Shown: piece by piece, positions 16,129 through 25,070 of the stretch
How the letters are laid out: each line of letters begins with the position of its first letter
How positions within the stretch are numbered: the stretch's first letter is position 1
Origin: Thermohalobaculum sp038528605
Lineage (GTDB): Bacteria > Pseudomonadota > Alphaproteobacteria > Rhodobacterales > Rhodobacteraceae
Length of the DNA: 42,509 nt
Reading direction: 5' to 3'
Assembly: GCA_038528605.1 (NCBI GenBank)
Contig: JBCBEP010000015.1
Location: forward strand, 1-42,509
Translations under genes and position numbers: made by a program
Notes under the pieces: generated by a model
Database searches by the model: none
Told to the model about the DNA's origin: nothing
The model's input: only the letters and a program-made list of their open reading frames with translations

Positions 16129-18039
16129 TCAGGCGGAGAAGTCGAGCGGGTCGCTGACCCAGACGCCGCCATCGAGCAGCGGGGCGGTCAACGCTAGGTT
16201 CTCGTCGCTCTCGCTGAAACGCAGAAGCAGCTCAGGGCGGGAAATCTCACCACTCTCGAGGCGGGGCACCCAGTGTTGCAGCCCCTCGTCATCGGCCGCA
16301 CGCAGCAGCGTGTTGCCGTAGAGCGCGTTCACGAATTCGGGGTCGGTCGGCGCCGCACCGTAGAGCACAGCGAACTCGTCGCTCGCCACGAACATGCCCG
16401 CGAGCGTTTCGAGATCGAGCGCGCCGCTCTCCACCCGGTCGTACCAGTGCAGCAGCCCACCTTCGTCAGGCGTCCGCCCCAGGCCCGCGGCGTAGAGCCG
16501 ATAGACATCGCCCACCGCCGCGCCGTCGAGATCGAGCACCCAGGCGCCGTCATCCAGCAGCACCCGCTCCACATCGCGCAGCGTATCCGTCCCGCTCGGC
16601 CCAGCGAGCGCCGTGGCGCCGTCGGAAAGACGGCTCGGCTGCCACGCGGCCCCGGTGCCCTCATGGATCACCGTATCGATCCCGTCGCCACCCTCGATCG
16701 TGTCGTCCCCGGCCGTGCCGATGATCTCGTCGGGCGCGTCCGTTCCCGCGATCAGGTCGTCCCCCGGCGTGCCGTCACGCGGCCCGAGCGGCGTGTCATC
16801 GCTTTCCGTGCCGCTCTGCGTGCCGCCCGTCTCCGCCGCCGCCCGCGCGGCCGCGAAGCTCAGCACAGCGTCCTCGAAAACGAGGCGCTCCACATCGTCC
16901 GCAACGAAGTCCGTGCCCTCGCCGCTCACGCGGATGCCGCCATCGGCCACCGCAAAGCCGTACTCGGCCCGCGCGCCCATGAACCGGGCCTCGTCCTCCC
17001 CGGCACCACCGCGCAGGAGATCGTCGCCCGCGCCGCCGGTCAGCGTGTCGTCACCCGCGCCGCCCAGCAGCGTGTCGTTCCCGCCAAGGCCGGCGAAGGC
17101 ATCCTGCCCCGTCCCGCCGGTCATCAGGTTGTCGTCGTCGTTACCCGCACTGCTACCGCCATAGGCGCCGATATGAACGACATCCGTCAGCCCCTCGAGC
17201 AGTGTGACGCCGCTGCTGGTGCGCACCGTGTCGCCCGCGTTGTCGCCGTCCATCAGGTCGAGCTTCACGTTCGTGCCCGGCAGCTCTAGCCGCAGGCTCC
17301 GCTCACCCGAAAGGCCGCCGCCGCTGAAACTCACCGTGACGGCGCCACTGCCGACCGCGAGGCTGTAGCCGCCTGCGCTCGTGGTCACCGCGCCACTGCC
17401 CGGATCAAGCGTCACCGCGACGCCGCCGCGCCCCTCGCCGATGCCGTAGGCGCCATCGCCATCCGCATCGTCGAACACTACGCCGGTCAGAAACCGCGTC
17501 GTGCCCGAGAGGCCGAAATTGTAGGCGGTCATCGCCGTGTTGTAGGGCGTGCCCTCGGCGACGAAGACGCCCGTCTCCTCGGCAATCCCAACCTCGCGAT
17601 ACCGCGGATCCATGATGTTCTCACGGTGACCGGGGCTGCGCATGAGGTTGTCGTGCATGCTGCGGACGAACTCTTCCTCGCGCGCATCGTCCAACGTGCC
17701 TGTAGTGCCGAACCAGGCGAGGTTCTCACCGGTCGCCCAGGTCCCCTGCAGCGCGTAGCCGGCCGCCACCATGCGGGCGTTGGAGTTCGTGCCCCCGGCG
17801 CCGGTGTGCGAGAACACATCGTTCGCCAGCATCCAGCGCACATGGCCGGAGGCCGCCTCGTAGAGATCGGCATCGAAGGCAAGGGGCTGAACGGGCTCAG
17901 GCCCGATGGTGCCGGCAGGGAGCCCATCGTTCAGGCCCATCCCCAACCGCGCTGCTTCCGCTGCAGGGTCCGAGCGCGCTTCGTTGAGCAGCTCCATCGA
18001 GAGCTGCTCCAGCGCCAGCTGGAACTCTTCAGGTGACAA
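16129..18039 (-). CDS. Secreted CAP-domain protein with RTX repeats and DUF4214
   Basis: A 636-residue modular exoprotein. Residues 1-175 are a CAP/SCP (PR-1-like) domain with the cavity residues His78 (FSHTG), Glu105 (GENLAW) and His138 (SPGHRENIMDPRYREVGI). A carboxypeptidase-regulatory/SdrD-like beta module spans about 183-265. Hemolysin-type calcium-binding repeats follow (GGTGQDAFAGLGGNDTLLGG, about 308-350, and GTPGDDLIAGTDAPDEIIG, about 423-450). The C-terminus (about 510-625) is a DUF4214 pair (GRTPDEGGLLHWYDRVESG, ADDEGLQHWVPRLESGEIS). There is no N-terminal signal peptide; RTX repeats point to type I secretion. The first in-frame start is TTG at 18039 with GGGAG upstream; ATG at 17997 is an alternative but would cut into the first helix. 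No type I exporter genes are adjacent. Confidence 0.85.
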   Translation of the reverse strand: MSPEEFQLALEQLSMELLNEARSDPAAEAARLGMGLNDGLPAGTIGPEPVQPLAFDADLYEAASGHVRWMLANDVFSHTGAGGTNSNARMVAAGYALQGTWATGENLAWFGTTGTLDDAREEEFVRSMHDNLMRSPGHRENIMDPRYREVGIAEETGVFVAEGTPYNTAMTAYNFGLSGTTRFLTGVVFDDADGDGAYGIGEGRGGVAVTLDPGSGAVTTSAGGYSLAVGSGAVTVSFSGGGLSGERSLRLELPGTNVKLDLMDGDNAGDTVRTSSGVTLLEGLTDVVHIGAYGGSSAGNDDDNLMTGGTGQDAFAGLGGNDTLLGGAGDDTLTGGAGDDLLRGGAGEDEARFMGARAEYGFAVADGGIRVSGEGTDFVADDVERLVFEDAVLSFAAARAAAETGGTQSGTESDDTPLGPRDGTPGDDLIAGTDAPDEIIGTAGDDTIEGGDGIDTVIHEGTGAAWQPSRLSDGATALAGPSGTDTLRDVERVLLDDGAWVLDLDGAAVGDVYRLYAAGLGRTPDEGGLLHWYDRVESGALDLETLAGMFVASDEFAVLYGAAPTDPEFVNALYGNTLLRAADDEGLQHWVPRLESGEISRPELLLRFSESDENLALTAPLLDGGVWVSDPLDFSA

Positions 18040-18158
18040 TGCGCGCTCTCCCGTAGCGGCGCCAATCGCGCGCTGGGTAGAGCATACCGGTTAGCGATCA
18101 GTTGAGATAGCGAAGACCGCCGCTGTGACGCAGCGTCGCGCAGGGTTTCACCCCAGTT

Positions 18159-20153
18159 TCACCCCGGTGTCGCGTTTTCGGACGCAGGGGAAGCGCCGCA
18201 CTCCAGCGCTTGCCCGAGCATGTCGCCAAGCTCGGCCAGCTGCACGGGCTTCGCGAGATGCCCATCAAAGCCGCCCGCGAGGATTCGCTCCACCTCGTCC
18301 GGATAAGCATGGGCGGTCACCGCAACGGCGCGGGTGGGGGGGAGGTGCAGATCCCGCTCCCGCTGGCGCAGCGCCGCGAGCGTTTCGATACCGTCCATAC
18401 CGGGCATGGCGATGTCGAGCAGGTAGAGATCGAACGGCCGCTCGACAGATGCCTCGATGGCCCGAAGCGCCTCCGCCCCGCTCTCCACGCACACGATGTC
18501 CCACCCGTGATGCCCCGCACAGCTGCGCAGCACGAGCAGATTGGTCTGCATATCGTCGGCCGCGAGCGCCCGTGGCCGAGCGGGTGACTTCGGCGCCGGC
18601 GAGGCCGCAGGGGCGTCGCCCAGAGGCTCGGTCGAGACACGCGGCGTCACCTTGGGGGCAGCGGGGCCGCCGGCACGAAGAACCGGCATCGGCATCACCG
18701 CGAGCGGCAGGGTCAACGCCACTTCCGTCCCGTGCCCCTGCTTGCTTTCGATCCCGATCTGCCCGCCCATCGCATCGACCAGCCGCCGAACGATGGCAAG
18801 GCCAAGGCCGGTGCCGCCAAAGCGCCGCGCGCGGCCGTCATCGTTCTGATAGAACGGCTCGAAGGCACGCGCTGCAGCCTCCGGCGTCATCCCGATCCCG
18901 CTGTCGCGCACCGTTATGCGGACCCCGTCCGCACGGTCCGCATCGAGGTGGAGGCTCACCCCGCCCTCGAGCGTGAACTTCGCGGCGTTGCCGACGAGGT
19001 TGTTGAGGATCTGGATGACACGCATGCGGTCGCCCACCCGGAGGGTACCCGGCGCCCCCTCCGGCGGCAGCGTTAGGGTGAGGCTGATGCCTCGCTCGCT
19101 GAGCGCCGGGCGATGCAGCTCCGCCACGTCGCAGACCGCCTCGCGCAGGTCGAACCCCGTCTCGTCGAACCGCATCGCTCCGGCCTCGATCTTCGAGAAA
19201 TCCAGGATGTCGTTCAGCAGGAACAGTAGGAGCCGGCCGGATTTTTCGATGAGCCGCGCAAGGTGTTGCTCCTCGCTCTTCAGGCGCAGCTTCAGCAGCT
19301 CGGAGACCGAGATGATGCCGTTCATCGGCGTCCGGATTTCGTGGCTCATGGTGGCGAGGAAGCGCGACTTCGCCTCGTTCGCGGCCTCCGCCTTCTCGGC
19401 CAGCCTCCGTGCGGTCTCTTCGCTGCTCGCGAGACCGATCACGGCCAGCCGGGCCCGCTGGATTGCCGGGCGCAAACCACCCAACCAGATGGCAGCCACC
19501 GTGAGCAGGATCACCGGGATCGCCATGGCCTGCAGCAGGAAGAGCGTGTGCCGAAGGCGCTCTGCAACCGCCTCGTGCCAGCGCGTGATGCTCTCAAGAT
19601 CCACGTCGAGGTCGGATTGCGTCTGCGCCCTGATCGCGCTCACAGCAAGCGCCGCATCAAGCGACGTGCCGGCACCGAGCAACAGGCTGCCGGAGCGCTC
19701 CAGCAGATCGATCCGCCGGTAGAGCGCGGCGTAGGCTTCGTCCGCCGCTCCGCGATAGATCCCGTGCACGAGCGCCTCGAGCATGGCAGGCAGCATCACC
19801 GGTGCGCGGTCGGGCTCCTCGCGGAGCCGCCCCAGCGCATGCTCCAGCGCCAGCCGGGCAACGCTCCGCGCACCGGGGCTCTCGGAGGCGTGGAACTCGA
19901 GCGCCAGCTTGTTCACCTCGGCCACGAGAAGGCGGAGCTTGTAGACGCCGACAACCTCGTGCCGGATCTCCGCCTGCGTGCTCGAGATAACCCGCTCCAG
20001 CGAGAACAAGCTCGCGACGACGGTGATGAGGACGAGGGTCGACGCGAGGAAAGCGCGCTGCAGCCTGCGCACCCCAACGCGGCCGGCAGGCTCCTCCGTG
20101 CAAGCCTTCGTGTACTTCCGCCCCGTCACGTCTCGCTCCCGCTCCCCGCGCAT
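18159..20153 (-). CDS. Hybrid sensor histidine kinase/response regulator
   Basis: A 664-residue hybrid kinase. A membrane helix at about 34-53, a mostly helical periplasmic domain of about 150 residues, and a second helix at about 203-224 give a classic two-helix sensor. HisKA holds His271 (MSHEIRTPMNG); the ATPase domain has NNLVGNAAKF (about 385-394), DSGIGM (about 417-422) and FGGTGLGLAI (about 445-454). After a Pro/Ala linker, a receiver domain has the acidic pair in AADD (about 531-534), phospho-acceptor Asp580 (LLDIAMPGMDG) and Lys635 (LAKPV). No histidine phosphotransfer domain or regulator gene is adjacent, so it is an orphan. ATG at 20153 is used; GTG at 20129 has a better GGGAG site and may be the true start. 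Confidence 0.9.
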   Translation of the reverse strand: MRGERERDVTGRKYTKACTEEPAGRVGVRRLQRAFLASTLVLITVVASLFSLERVISSTQAEIRHEVVGVYKLRLLVAEVNKLALEFHASESPGARSVARLALEHALGRLREEPDRAPVMLPAMLEALVHGIYRGAADEAYAALYRRIDLLERSGSLLLGAGTSLDAALAVSAIRAQTQSDLDVDLESITRWHEAVAERLRHTLFLLQAMAIPVILLTVAAIWLGGLRPAIQRARLAVIGLASSEETARRLAEKAEAANEAKSRFLATMSHEIRTPMNGIISVSELLKLRLKSEEQHLARLIEKSGRLLLFLLNDILDFSKIEAGAMRFDETGFDLREAVCDVAELHRPALSERGISLTLTLPPEGAPGTLRVGDRMRVIQILNNLVGNAAKFTLEGGVSLHLDADRADGVRITVRDSGIGMTPEAAARAFEPFYQNDDGRARRFGGTGLGLAIVRRLVDAMGGQIGIESKQGHGTEVALTLPLAVMPMPVLRAGGPAAPKVTPRVSTEPLGDAPAASPAPKSPARPRALAADDMQTNLLVLRSCAGHHGWDIVCVESGAEALRAIEASVERPFDLYLLDIAMPGMDGIETLAALRQRERDLHLPPTRAVAVTAHAYPDEVERILAGGFDGHLAKPVQLAELGDMLGQALECGASPASENATPG

Positions 20154-20477
20154 TGGCGCCGTCCCTGCGCTGCGCCGAGCCGGCCATCGGAGTGATCCAA
20201 TGCCCGCCTCTGTCGGGAAACTACGTGCATTACCGCCCCACAAGGAACGACAAATCGCAAATTCAGCTCACTTTGGCACAAGAATTCAATAATCAGCGTC
20301 TCAACAGCGCCCCACGGCTCTCCCCCACGCGCTCTGCGGAGCCGCGTTCAAAAGGGGGGAATCGCGTCGAAGAGTTCGATCTGAAGCGCCGACCAGAGGC
20401 CATGAAGGCGCTCGGAAGTCTTCCGAAGGCGCACGACGGACCGGACGACCTGGAACGGATAACTGAACAATGCGAGG

Positions 20478-20551
20478 TGGCTGGGGAACCTGGATTCGAA
20501 CCAGGACTGACGGAGTCAGAGTCCGCTGTTCTACCGTTAAACTATTCCCCA
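20478..20551 (-). tRNA. tRNA-Gln (anticodon CTG)
   Basis: A 74-base tRNA read on the minus strand from 20551. The acceptor stem TGGGGAA pairs with TTCCCCA; the D arm is GTT/AAC; the anticodon stem GCGGA/TCCGT encloses the loop CTCTGAC with anticodon CTG, which reads the Gln codon CAG; the T arm CCTGG-TTCGAAT-CCAGG is perfect. Discriminator G and an encoded CCA complete the 3' end. It sits between the hybrid kinase and an outer-membrane barrel gene and has its own promoter. Confidence 0.96.
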
Positions 20552-20578
20552 AGCGGCCTGTTCATCGGCGTGGTGGGG

Positions 20579-20608
20579 GAGATAGAGAAGCGGGGCCGTG
20601 CCTGTCAA
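20579..20608 (-). promoter_or_regulatory. Promoter of tRNA-Gln
   Basis: On the minus strand a perfect -35 TTGACA (20603-20608) is followed, after 18 bases, by TATCTC (20579-20584). Transcription should begin near 20572, leaving a leader of about 20 bases before the mature tRNA. The similar spacing and TATC-type -10 at the small RNA near 33.6 kb supports both calls. Confidence 0.6.
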
Positions 20609-20638
20609 GGCGCGCCGGTCTTCTTTCCGCGCCTCGCC

Positions 20639-21619
20639 TCAGAACACCACCGAGAGGCGGAGGAGACCCTGGTAGTCGTTGAAGTCTCGGCCGCCGAAGC
20701 CCGCGGCGCGGCCCTCGATGTCGACGGCGAAGCGGCCCTGGCGGAGGCGCAGGCCCGCGCCTACCCGGCCATGCACCGTGTCGCCCACAAGTGAGGCCTG
20801 ACCCACTTCGTCAAGCGTGCCGACCACCGCGGCCGAAAGCCATGGCGTGAAACCGGTGCCCCCGAAACTCATCGGGTAAGCCACCTCACCGCCGAACGCG
20901 CCTTCGAAATACGTGATCAGGCTGTTGGTGGCCTCCACGCCCGCGCTGTCGAAGAAGCCCACCGCGCTGTCCACCGCCAGCGCCAGCTCGAGCCGAGGGC
21001 TGAGCTGGAAGTTGCCGTAGCCGTAGACGGCCGAGGCGCCGATGCCGCCGGTAAACCGGTCCGCGTCGATCGTGCCCGTCACGCCGCCATTGTTGAAGTC
21101 GTAGGCCGTGCGCCCTGCGCCGAGGAAACCGTCGATCACCCAGTTTTCGTAGGGCTGCCAGGCGGCGTAGAAGGTCAGCGCCAGCCCGCGGCTGTCCATG
21201 TTCCCCGGAATACCGTCGATGGCGGTGTCGAGATCCGTGTGCTCGAAGCCGAGGCGGAAGCCGACCACCCAGTCCGTATCGATATCGAAGTCGATACCGA
21301 TGGCCCCGCCGACGAACGCACCGTCGAAACCCTCGCTGTCGAAATCCAGAAAGGCGCCCTGCGGCCCGCCCCAGATGCTGACCCCGTCGACGCCACCTTC
21401 GGGACCTTCGAGCAAACGCAGCCGCGCGCGCCGTGCCACGTCGCCCTGAAGAACCTCGAGGCCGAGGGCGATGGGAACGACCCGCGCGGCGTTCCCCTGA
21501 ACCTCCGCGAGGCTCACGGGTCGGTCGCGACGCCCGTTCCCCTCCGTCTCCTGCGCCACTGCGGGCAGCCCCACAAACAGTAGCGCGGCCGCGGCCGCCA
21601 GGCATGCTGTGGATCGCAT
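20639..21619 (-). CDS. Outer-membrane beta-barrel protein (autotransporter-barrel-like)
   Basis: A 326-residue protein with a signal peptide (about 1-22, ending LPAVAQ) and a C-terminal barrel. From about residue 75 onward the sequence alternates hydrophobic and polar residues with aromatic belts (WGGPQGAFLDFDS, GGAIGIDFDIDTDWVVGFRLGFEHT, LTFYAAWQPYENWVIDGFLGAGRTAYDF, TGGIGASAVYGYG) and ends LRLSVVF, with the terminal Phe that the Bam machinery recognises. The pattern resembles autotransporter translocator barrels, but there is no passenger domain, so it is a stand-alone barrel of unknown function. It lies between tRNA-Gln and ychF with no obvious operon partner. Confidence 0.78.
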   Translation of the reverse strand: MRSTACLAAAAALLFVGLPAVAQETEGNGRRDRPVSLAEVQGNAARVVPIALGLEVLQGDVARRARLRLLEGPEGGVDGVSIWGGPQGAFLDFDSEGFDGAFVGGAIGIDFDIDTDWVVGFRLGFEHTDLDTAIDGIPGNMDSRGLALTFYAAWQPYENWVIDGFLGAGRTAYDFNNGGVTGTIDADRFTGGIGASAVYGYGNFQLSPRLELALAVDSAVGFFDSAGVEATNSLITYFEGAFGGEVAYPMSFGGTGFTPWLSAAVVGTLDEVGQASLVGDTVHGRVGAGLRLRQGRFAVDIEGRAAGFGGRDFNDYQGLLRLSVVF

Positions 21620-21773
21620 CCGTCCGTTCCCGTTCTTCGCGGGTGCCCTGCTCTGCTGGCAGCGCTGCCCGTCGTCACGTCGAAAAGCCCTGTTGGAAGC
21701 GGAGGATCGACGGCGGGAATCCGGAAATCAAGGGGACGCGGACGATGCATGGCGCATCGCACACGTTGTGTGA

Positions 21774-22871
21774 TCAGGTGTTGAAGAGGAAGTGCAGAAC
21801 GTCGCCGTCCACCACACGGTAGCCCTTGCCCTCGGCCCGCATGCGCCCGGCATCCTTGGCGCCCTGCTCGCCGCCATGGGCGACGTAGTCGTCGTAGCCG
21901 ATGGTCTCTGCCCGGATGAACCCGCGCTCGAAATCGCCATGGATCACGCCGGCGGCCTGCGGTGCGAGCGTACCGGCGGCGATGGTCCAGGCCCGCGCCT
22001 CCTTCGGCCCGACGGTGAAATAGGTGATGAGATCGAGCAGGCCGTAGCCCGCGCGGATCATCCGGTCGAGACCCGGCTCCTCCAGCCCCATATCCGACAG
22101 GAACTCAGCGCGTTCCGCATCGTCGAGCTGGGCAATCTCCTCCTCGATCTGCGCCGAGATGACGACCGAACGGGCACCTGTGCTCGCGGCCCACTCGGCG
22201 ACCTTGGCGGAATGCGCGTTGCCATCGGCCGCGGAGCCTTCGTCGACATTGCAGACATAGAGCACCGGCTTCGCGCTGATGAGCTGCAGTACCCGCCAGG
22301 CCTTCGCCTCCTCGGCAGAGATCTCCACCGTGCGCGCGGGCTTGCCGTCGTCCAGGGCAGCTTTCGCGCGTTCGAGCAATTCCTGTTGCTCTACCGCCTC
22401 CTTGTCCCCGCCGCGCACCTTGCGGCTGAGGTTCTGCAGGCGCCGGTCGATGCTCTCCAGATCCGCCAGCATCAGCTCGGTCTCGATGGTCTCCATGTCC
22501 GCCAGCGGGTCCACCCGACCGTCCACATGGGTGATGTCGTCGTCCTCGAAGCAGCGCAGCACATGGGCGATGGCGTCCACCTCGCGGATGTTGGCCAGGA
22601 ACTGGTTGCCGAGCCCCTCGCCCTTCGACGCCCCCTTCACCAGCCCGGCGATGTCCACGAAGGTCAGCCGCGCGGGGATCGTCTCCCGGCTCTTCGCCAT
22701 CTCCGAAAGCGTGTAGAGCCGCGCATCCGGCACCGACACTTCGCCCACATTCGGCTCGATCGTGCAGAAGGGGAAGTTGGCCGCCTGCGCCGCGGCGGTC
22801 CGCGTCAGCGCGTTGAAGAGGGTCGACTTGCCGACATTCGGCAGCCCCACGATGCCACAGCGAAAACCCAT
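21774..22871 (-). CDS. ychF: Redox-regulated ATPase YchF
   Basis: A 365-residue Obg-family P-loop protein. G1 is GLPNVGKSTLFNAL (about 9-22), the switch I-type region holds NFPFCTIEPNVG (about 33-44), G3 is DIAGLVKGASKGEGLGNQFL (about 74-93), and the C-terminus is a TGS domain (LITYFTVGPKEARAWTI, and IHGDFERGFIRAETI). YchF prefers ATP to GTP, binds ribosomes and modulates stress and redox responses. ATG at 22871 is chosen for GGGAGGGG just upstream and because the family begins MGFRCGIVGLPNVG. It lies two genes downstream of pth, a common pairing. Confidence 0.95.
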   Translation of the reverse strand: MGFRCGIVGLPNVGKSTLFNALTRTAAAQAANFPFCTIEPNVGEVSVPDARLYTLSEMAKSRETIPARLTFVDIAGLVKGASKGEGLGNQFLANIREVDAIAHVLRCFEDDDITHVDGRVDPLADMETIETELMLADLESIDRRLQNLSRKVRGGDKEAVEQQELLERAKAALDDGKPARTVEISAEEAKAWRVLQLISAKPVLYVCNVDEGSAADGNAHSAKVAEWAASTGARSVVISAQIEEEIAQLDDAERAEFLSDMGLEEPGLDRMIRAGYGLLDLITYFTVGPKEARAWTIAAGTLAPQAAGVIHGDFERGFIRAETIGYDDYVAHGGEQGAKDAGRMRAEGKGYRVVDGDVLHFLFNT

Positions 22872-23003
22872 GCGCCCCTCCCGGCCAGCCAGCTTCCGGG
22901 CCACGCCGCGTGGCCGGAACGCGGGGTGCGGAACATGAACGGGGGCGCGCCGTCAAGTCGGCACGCCCCGGTGCTCCCCTTGGCGGCGTTCAGCGCGATG
23001 CTG

Positions 23004-23453
23004 TCAGCGCGATGCTGTTACCGGGTCGGTCTCGGGCGTCGTGGGGCGGAGCGGCTCCGCCTCCAGCTCGTAGAGCGTCGCCTGCACGTTCTCATCCGGG
23101 AACGGCACGTAGTTCTGATAGGGAAGCGCTCCGTCGAACGGCTCCAGCCGCAGCGGGTCCGCCATCGCCGACCGGCCGGTGATCGCGCCATCGGCCTCGG
23201 CGCGCAGCGTGTAATGGTGCACGCGCCCGCTCGCCAGCGAGCGCAGCTCCAGCGCCGTGCCGTTCAGGCGGTAGTCGAACGTGTCGATCACCATGCCATT
23301 GCCCGGCAAGATCTTGTCGCAGCGGAAGGAGTTGCAGGCGATCACGGCACCGCTGTCGGAGGTCCAGGCGCCTTCGAGCACGGGCCCCGCCAGGGCCGGA
23401 GACGCGGCCAGAAGGCTGCTGGCGACCAGGCTTGCGGCAATCATTCTCGACAT
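23004..23453 (-). CDS. Small secreted protein of unknown function
   Basis: A 149-residue protein with a signal peptide (about 1-22, SLLAASPALA). The mature part is soluble, with two cysteines close together (IACNSFRCDK, about 39-48) that may form a disulfide, and a beta-rich pattern (VIDTFDYRLNGTALELRS, VHHYTLRAEADGAITGRS). I do not recognise the family. Its ATG has AGGAGG five bases upstream. It lies between pth and ychF on the same strand with gaps of 181 and 132 bases, so it is probably its own unit. Confidence 0.7.
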   Translation of the reverse strand: MSRMIAASLVASSLLAASPALAGPVLEGAWTSDSGAVIACNSFRCDKILPGNGMVIDTFDYRLNGTALELRSLASGRVHHYTLRAEADGAITGRSAMADPLRLEPFDGALPYQNYVPFPDENVQATLYELEAEPLRPTTPETDPVTASR

Positions 23454-23634
23454 CACAACCTCCTCTGCATTCGGGGGGACAACGTGTCGTCTGCCGCTGC
23501 GTTCCTGCCCTTAGGGTCAGGCACCCGGCCGACGATTCCATCCTGCCACCCTCATCAAATAGGAGAGGCGTGATTTCGAAGGTGTGTCTCCCATCACGCT
23601 TGCGGAGATTTTGCGTGAATTGCGCGGAGAACGC

Positions 23635-24321
23635 TCAGCGCTTGCCCAGAAGCCCGCGCAGCCGCTCGAAGGGCGAGGCAGTCGGTTCCTCAGCCGGCTT
23701 CGGCGCGGCTTCGCCTGCCGGCGCGGGCTTCTTCGGGGGCTTCTCCGCCTTGGGCGGCTGCAGGCGGGCGGCGACGGCGTTCATGAAACCCGCATCGTCC
23801 CCCTCCACGAGTTTCTCCACCGCCCGCGCCATCTCATCGATCAGCGGGTGAACCCACGCCTCCTCCGCCTTCGCGAAATCGTGCAGCACATAGCCCGCCA
23901 CCCTGTCCTTGTGCCCGGGATGACCGATGCCGAGGCGCACGCGCCGGTAGCTCTCGCCGATATGCTGGTGAATGGAGCGCAGCCCGTTATGCCCCGCATG
24001 CCCCCCGCCCCGCTTCACGCGCAGGCGGCCCGGTGCGAGGTCGAGCTCGTCGTGGAAAACCGTCACATCCTCCGGCGCCACGCCGTAGAAGCGGGCCGCC
24101 TCGCCAACGGACTGACCGGAGAGGTTCATGAAGGTCTGCGGCTTGAGGAGGACGACCTTCGTGCTGCCGAAGCGCAGCTCGGTCACCTCCCCCTGGAACT
24201 TGGCGCGCCAGCCCGGCGCACCCTCACGCTCGGCAATCGCGTCGAGCGCCATGAAGCCGATATTGTGCCGCTGGCGGGCATGCTTCGGGCCGGGATTGCC
24301 GAGGCCTGCGAAAAGCTGCAT
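23635..24321 (-). CDS. pth: Peptidyl-tRNA hydrolase
   Basis: A 228-residue enzyme that frees tRNA from peptidyl-tRNA dropped by ribosomes. The start MQLFAGLGNPGPKHARQRHNIGF contains Asn9 and the catalytic His19; LKPQTFMNLSGQSV (about 59-72) and VFHDELDLAPGRLRVKRGGGHAGHNGLRS (about 88-116), with the partner Asp, complete the site. Residues from about 188 to 228 are an extra Pro/Ala/Lys-rich tail not found in the 194-residue E. coli enzyme. The gene follows grxD on the same strand with a 33-base gap. Confidence 0.95.
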   Translation of the reverse strand: MQLFAGLGNPGPKHARQRHNIGFMALDAIAEREGAPGWRAKFQGEVTELRFGSTKVVLLKPQTFMNLSGQSVGEAARFYGVAPEDVTVFHDELDLAPGRLRVKRGGGHAGHNGLRSIHQHIGESYRRVRLGIGHPGHKDRVAGYVLHDFAKAEEAWVHPLIDEMARAVEKLVEGDDAGFMNAVAARLQPPKAEKPPKKPAPAGEAAPKPAEEPTASPFERLRGLLGKR

Positions 24322-24354
24322 CGCCGCCTCCCTCCCGGGCCCGGAAAGCCCCGC

Positions 24355-24732
24355 TCAGGCCTCTTCGCTGTTGTGGTTGCGGATGGCCTCCGCTGCCTCC
24401 TTCGAGAAGCCCACACCGGCCTTCTCCAGCGCCTGGTCGAGCTCGCCCGAAAGCGTCATCTCGGTCACGATATCGCAGCCGCCGATGAACTCGCCCTTGA
24501 CGTAGAGCTGCGGCGTCGTCGGCCAGTCGGAGAAATCCTTGATGCCCTGGCGCAGGTCCGGCTTCTCCGGGTCGAGGATGTTCACGTCCTTGAACTCGAC
24601 CTGCATGTAGCTGAGGATCTGCGAGACGCGCATGGAGAAGCCGCACTGCGGCTGCTGCGCCGTGCCCTTCATGAAAAGCACCACGTCATTCGCCTTGATG
24701 GTCTCGCCGATCTCGGCCTGGATGTCGGACAT
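24355..24732 (-). CDS. grxD: Monothiol glutaredoxin Grx4 family
   Basis: A 125-residue CGFS glutaredoxin. The active site is QCGFS with Cys30, preceded by LFMKGT (Lys22) and followed by WPTTPQLYVKGEFIGGCDI, the glutathione-binding TVP-like loop (here TTP) and GG-CD motif. Such proteins hold a glutathione-bridged 2Fe-2S cluster and pass it on, and they form complexes with BolA. The bolA gene lies directly upstream, 18 bases away, a conserved functional pair in iron-sulfur and iron-status control. Confidence 0.95.
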   Translation of the reverse strand: MSDIQAEIGETIKANDVVLFMKGTAQQPQCGFSMRVSQILSYMQVEFKDVNILDPEKPDLRQGIKDFSDWPTTPQLYVKGEFIGGCDIVTEMTLSGELDQALEKAGVGFSKEAAEAIRNHNSEEA

Positions 24733-24750
24733 CGTCGTCTCCTCGATGGT

Positions 24751-24993
24751 TCAATCGGGGGCGCTGGTCTGCAGCCCGAGATAGTGCAGCGGCGCGTCCG
24801 GCCCCTTCAGGATCGAGGCCAGCGCCTCGTTGACCATGCGCTGCTGCTGGACACGGTTCTTGCCGCGGAACTCCTCGGCCACGACGACGGCGAAGTAGTG
24901 GTTGCCGTCCCCTGCCGTATCGCGGATCTCCACGGTCGCTGTCGGGAACGCATCCCTGATGAGCCGCTCGATCTCGCCTGCCTGAACCGCCAT
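24751..24993 (-). CDS. bolA: BolA family protein
   Basis: An 80-residue protein with the BolA fold: IERLIRDAFPTATVEIRDTAGDGNHYFAVVVAEEFRGKNRVQQQRMVNEAL. The conserved His of GNHYFAVVV (near 32) is the residue that shares a 2Fe-2S cluster with CGFS glutaredoxins, and RVQQQRMV is the family RV.RHR.V helix. It is followed by grxD, supporting a BolA-Grx heterocomplex. It starts at ATG 24993 after lpxK, from which it is 77 bases away on the same strand. Confidence 0.92.
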   Translation of the reverse strand: MAVQAGEIERLIRDAFPTATVEIRDTAGDGNHYFAVVVAEEFRGKNRVQQQRMVNEALASILKGPDAPLHYLGLQTSAPD

Positions 24994-25070
24994 TCGGTGC
25001 CCTCCGTTCCCATCGCGATGTAAAGGCGGCCCCTGAGCAGGGCAAGGGCTGCCCGCGTGGGGATCTGCTC

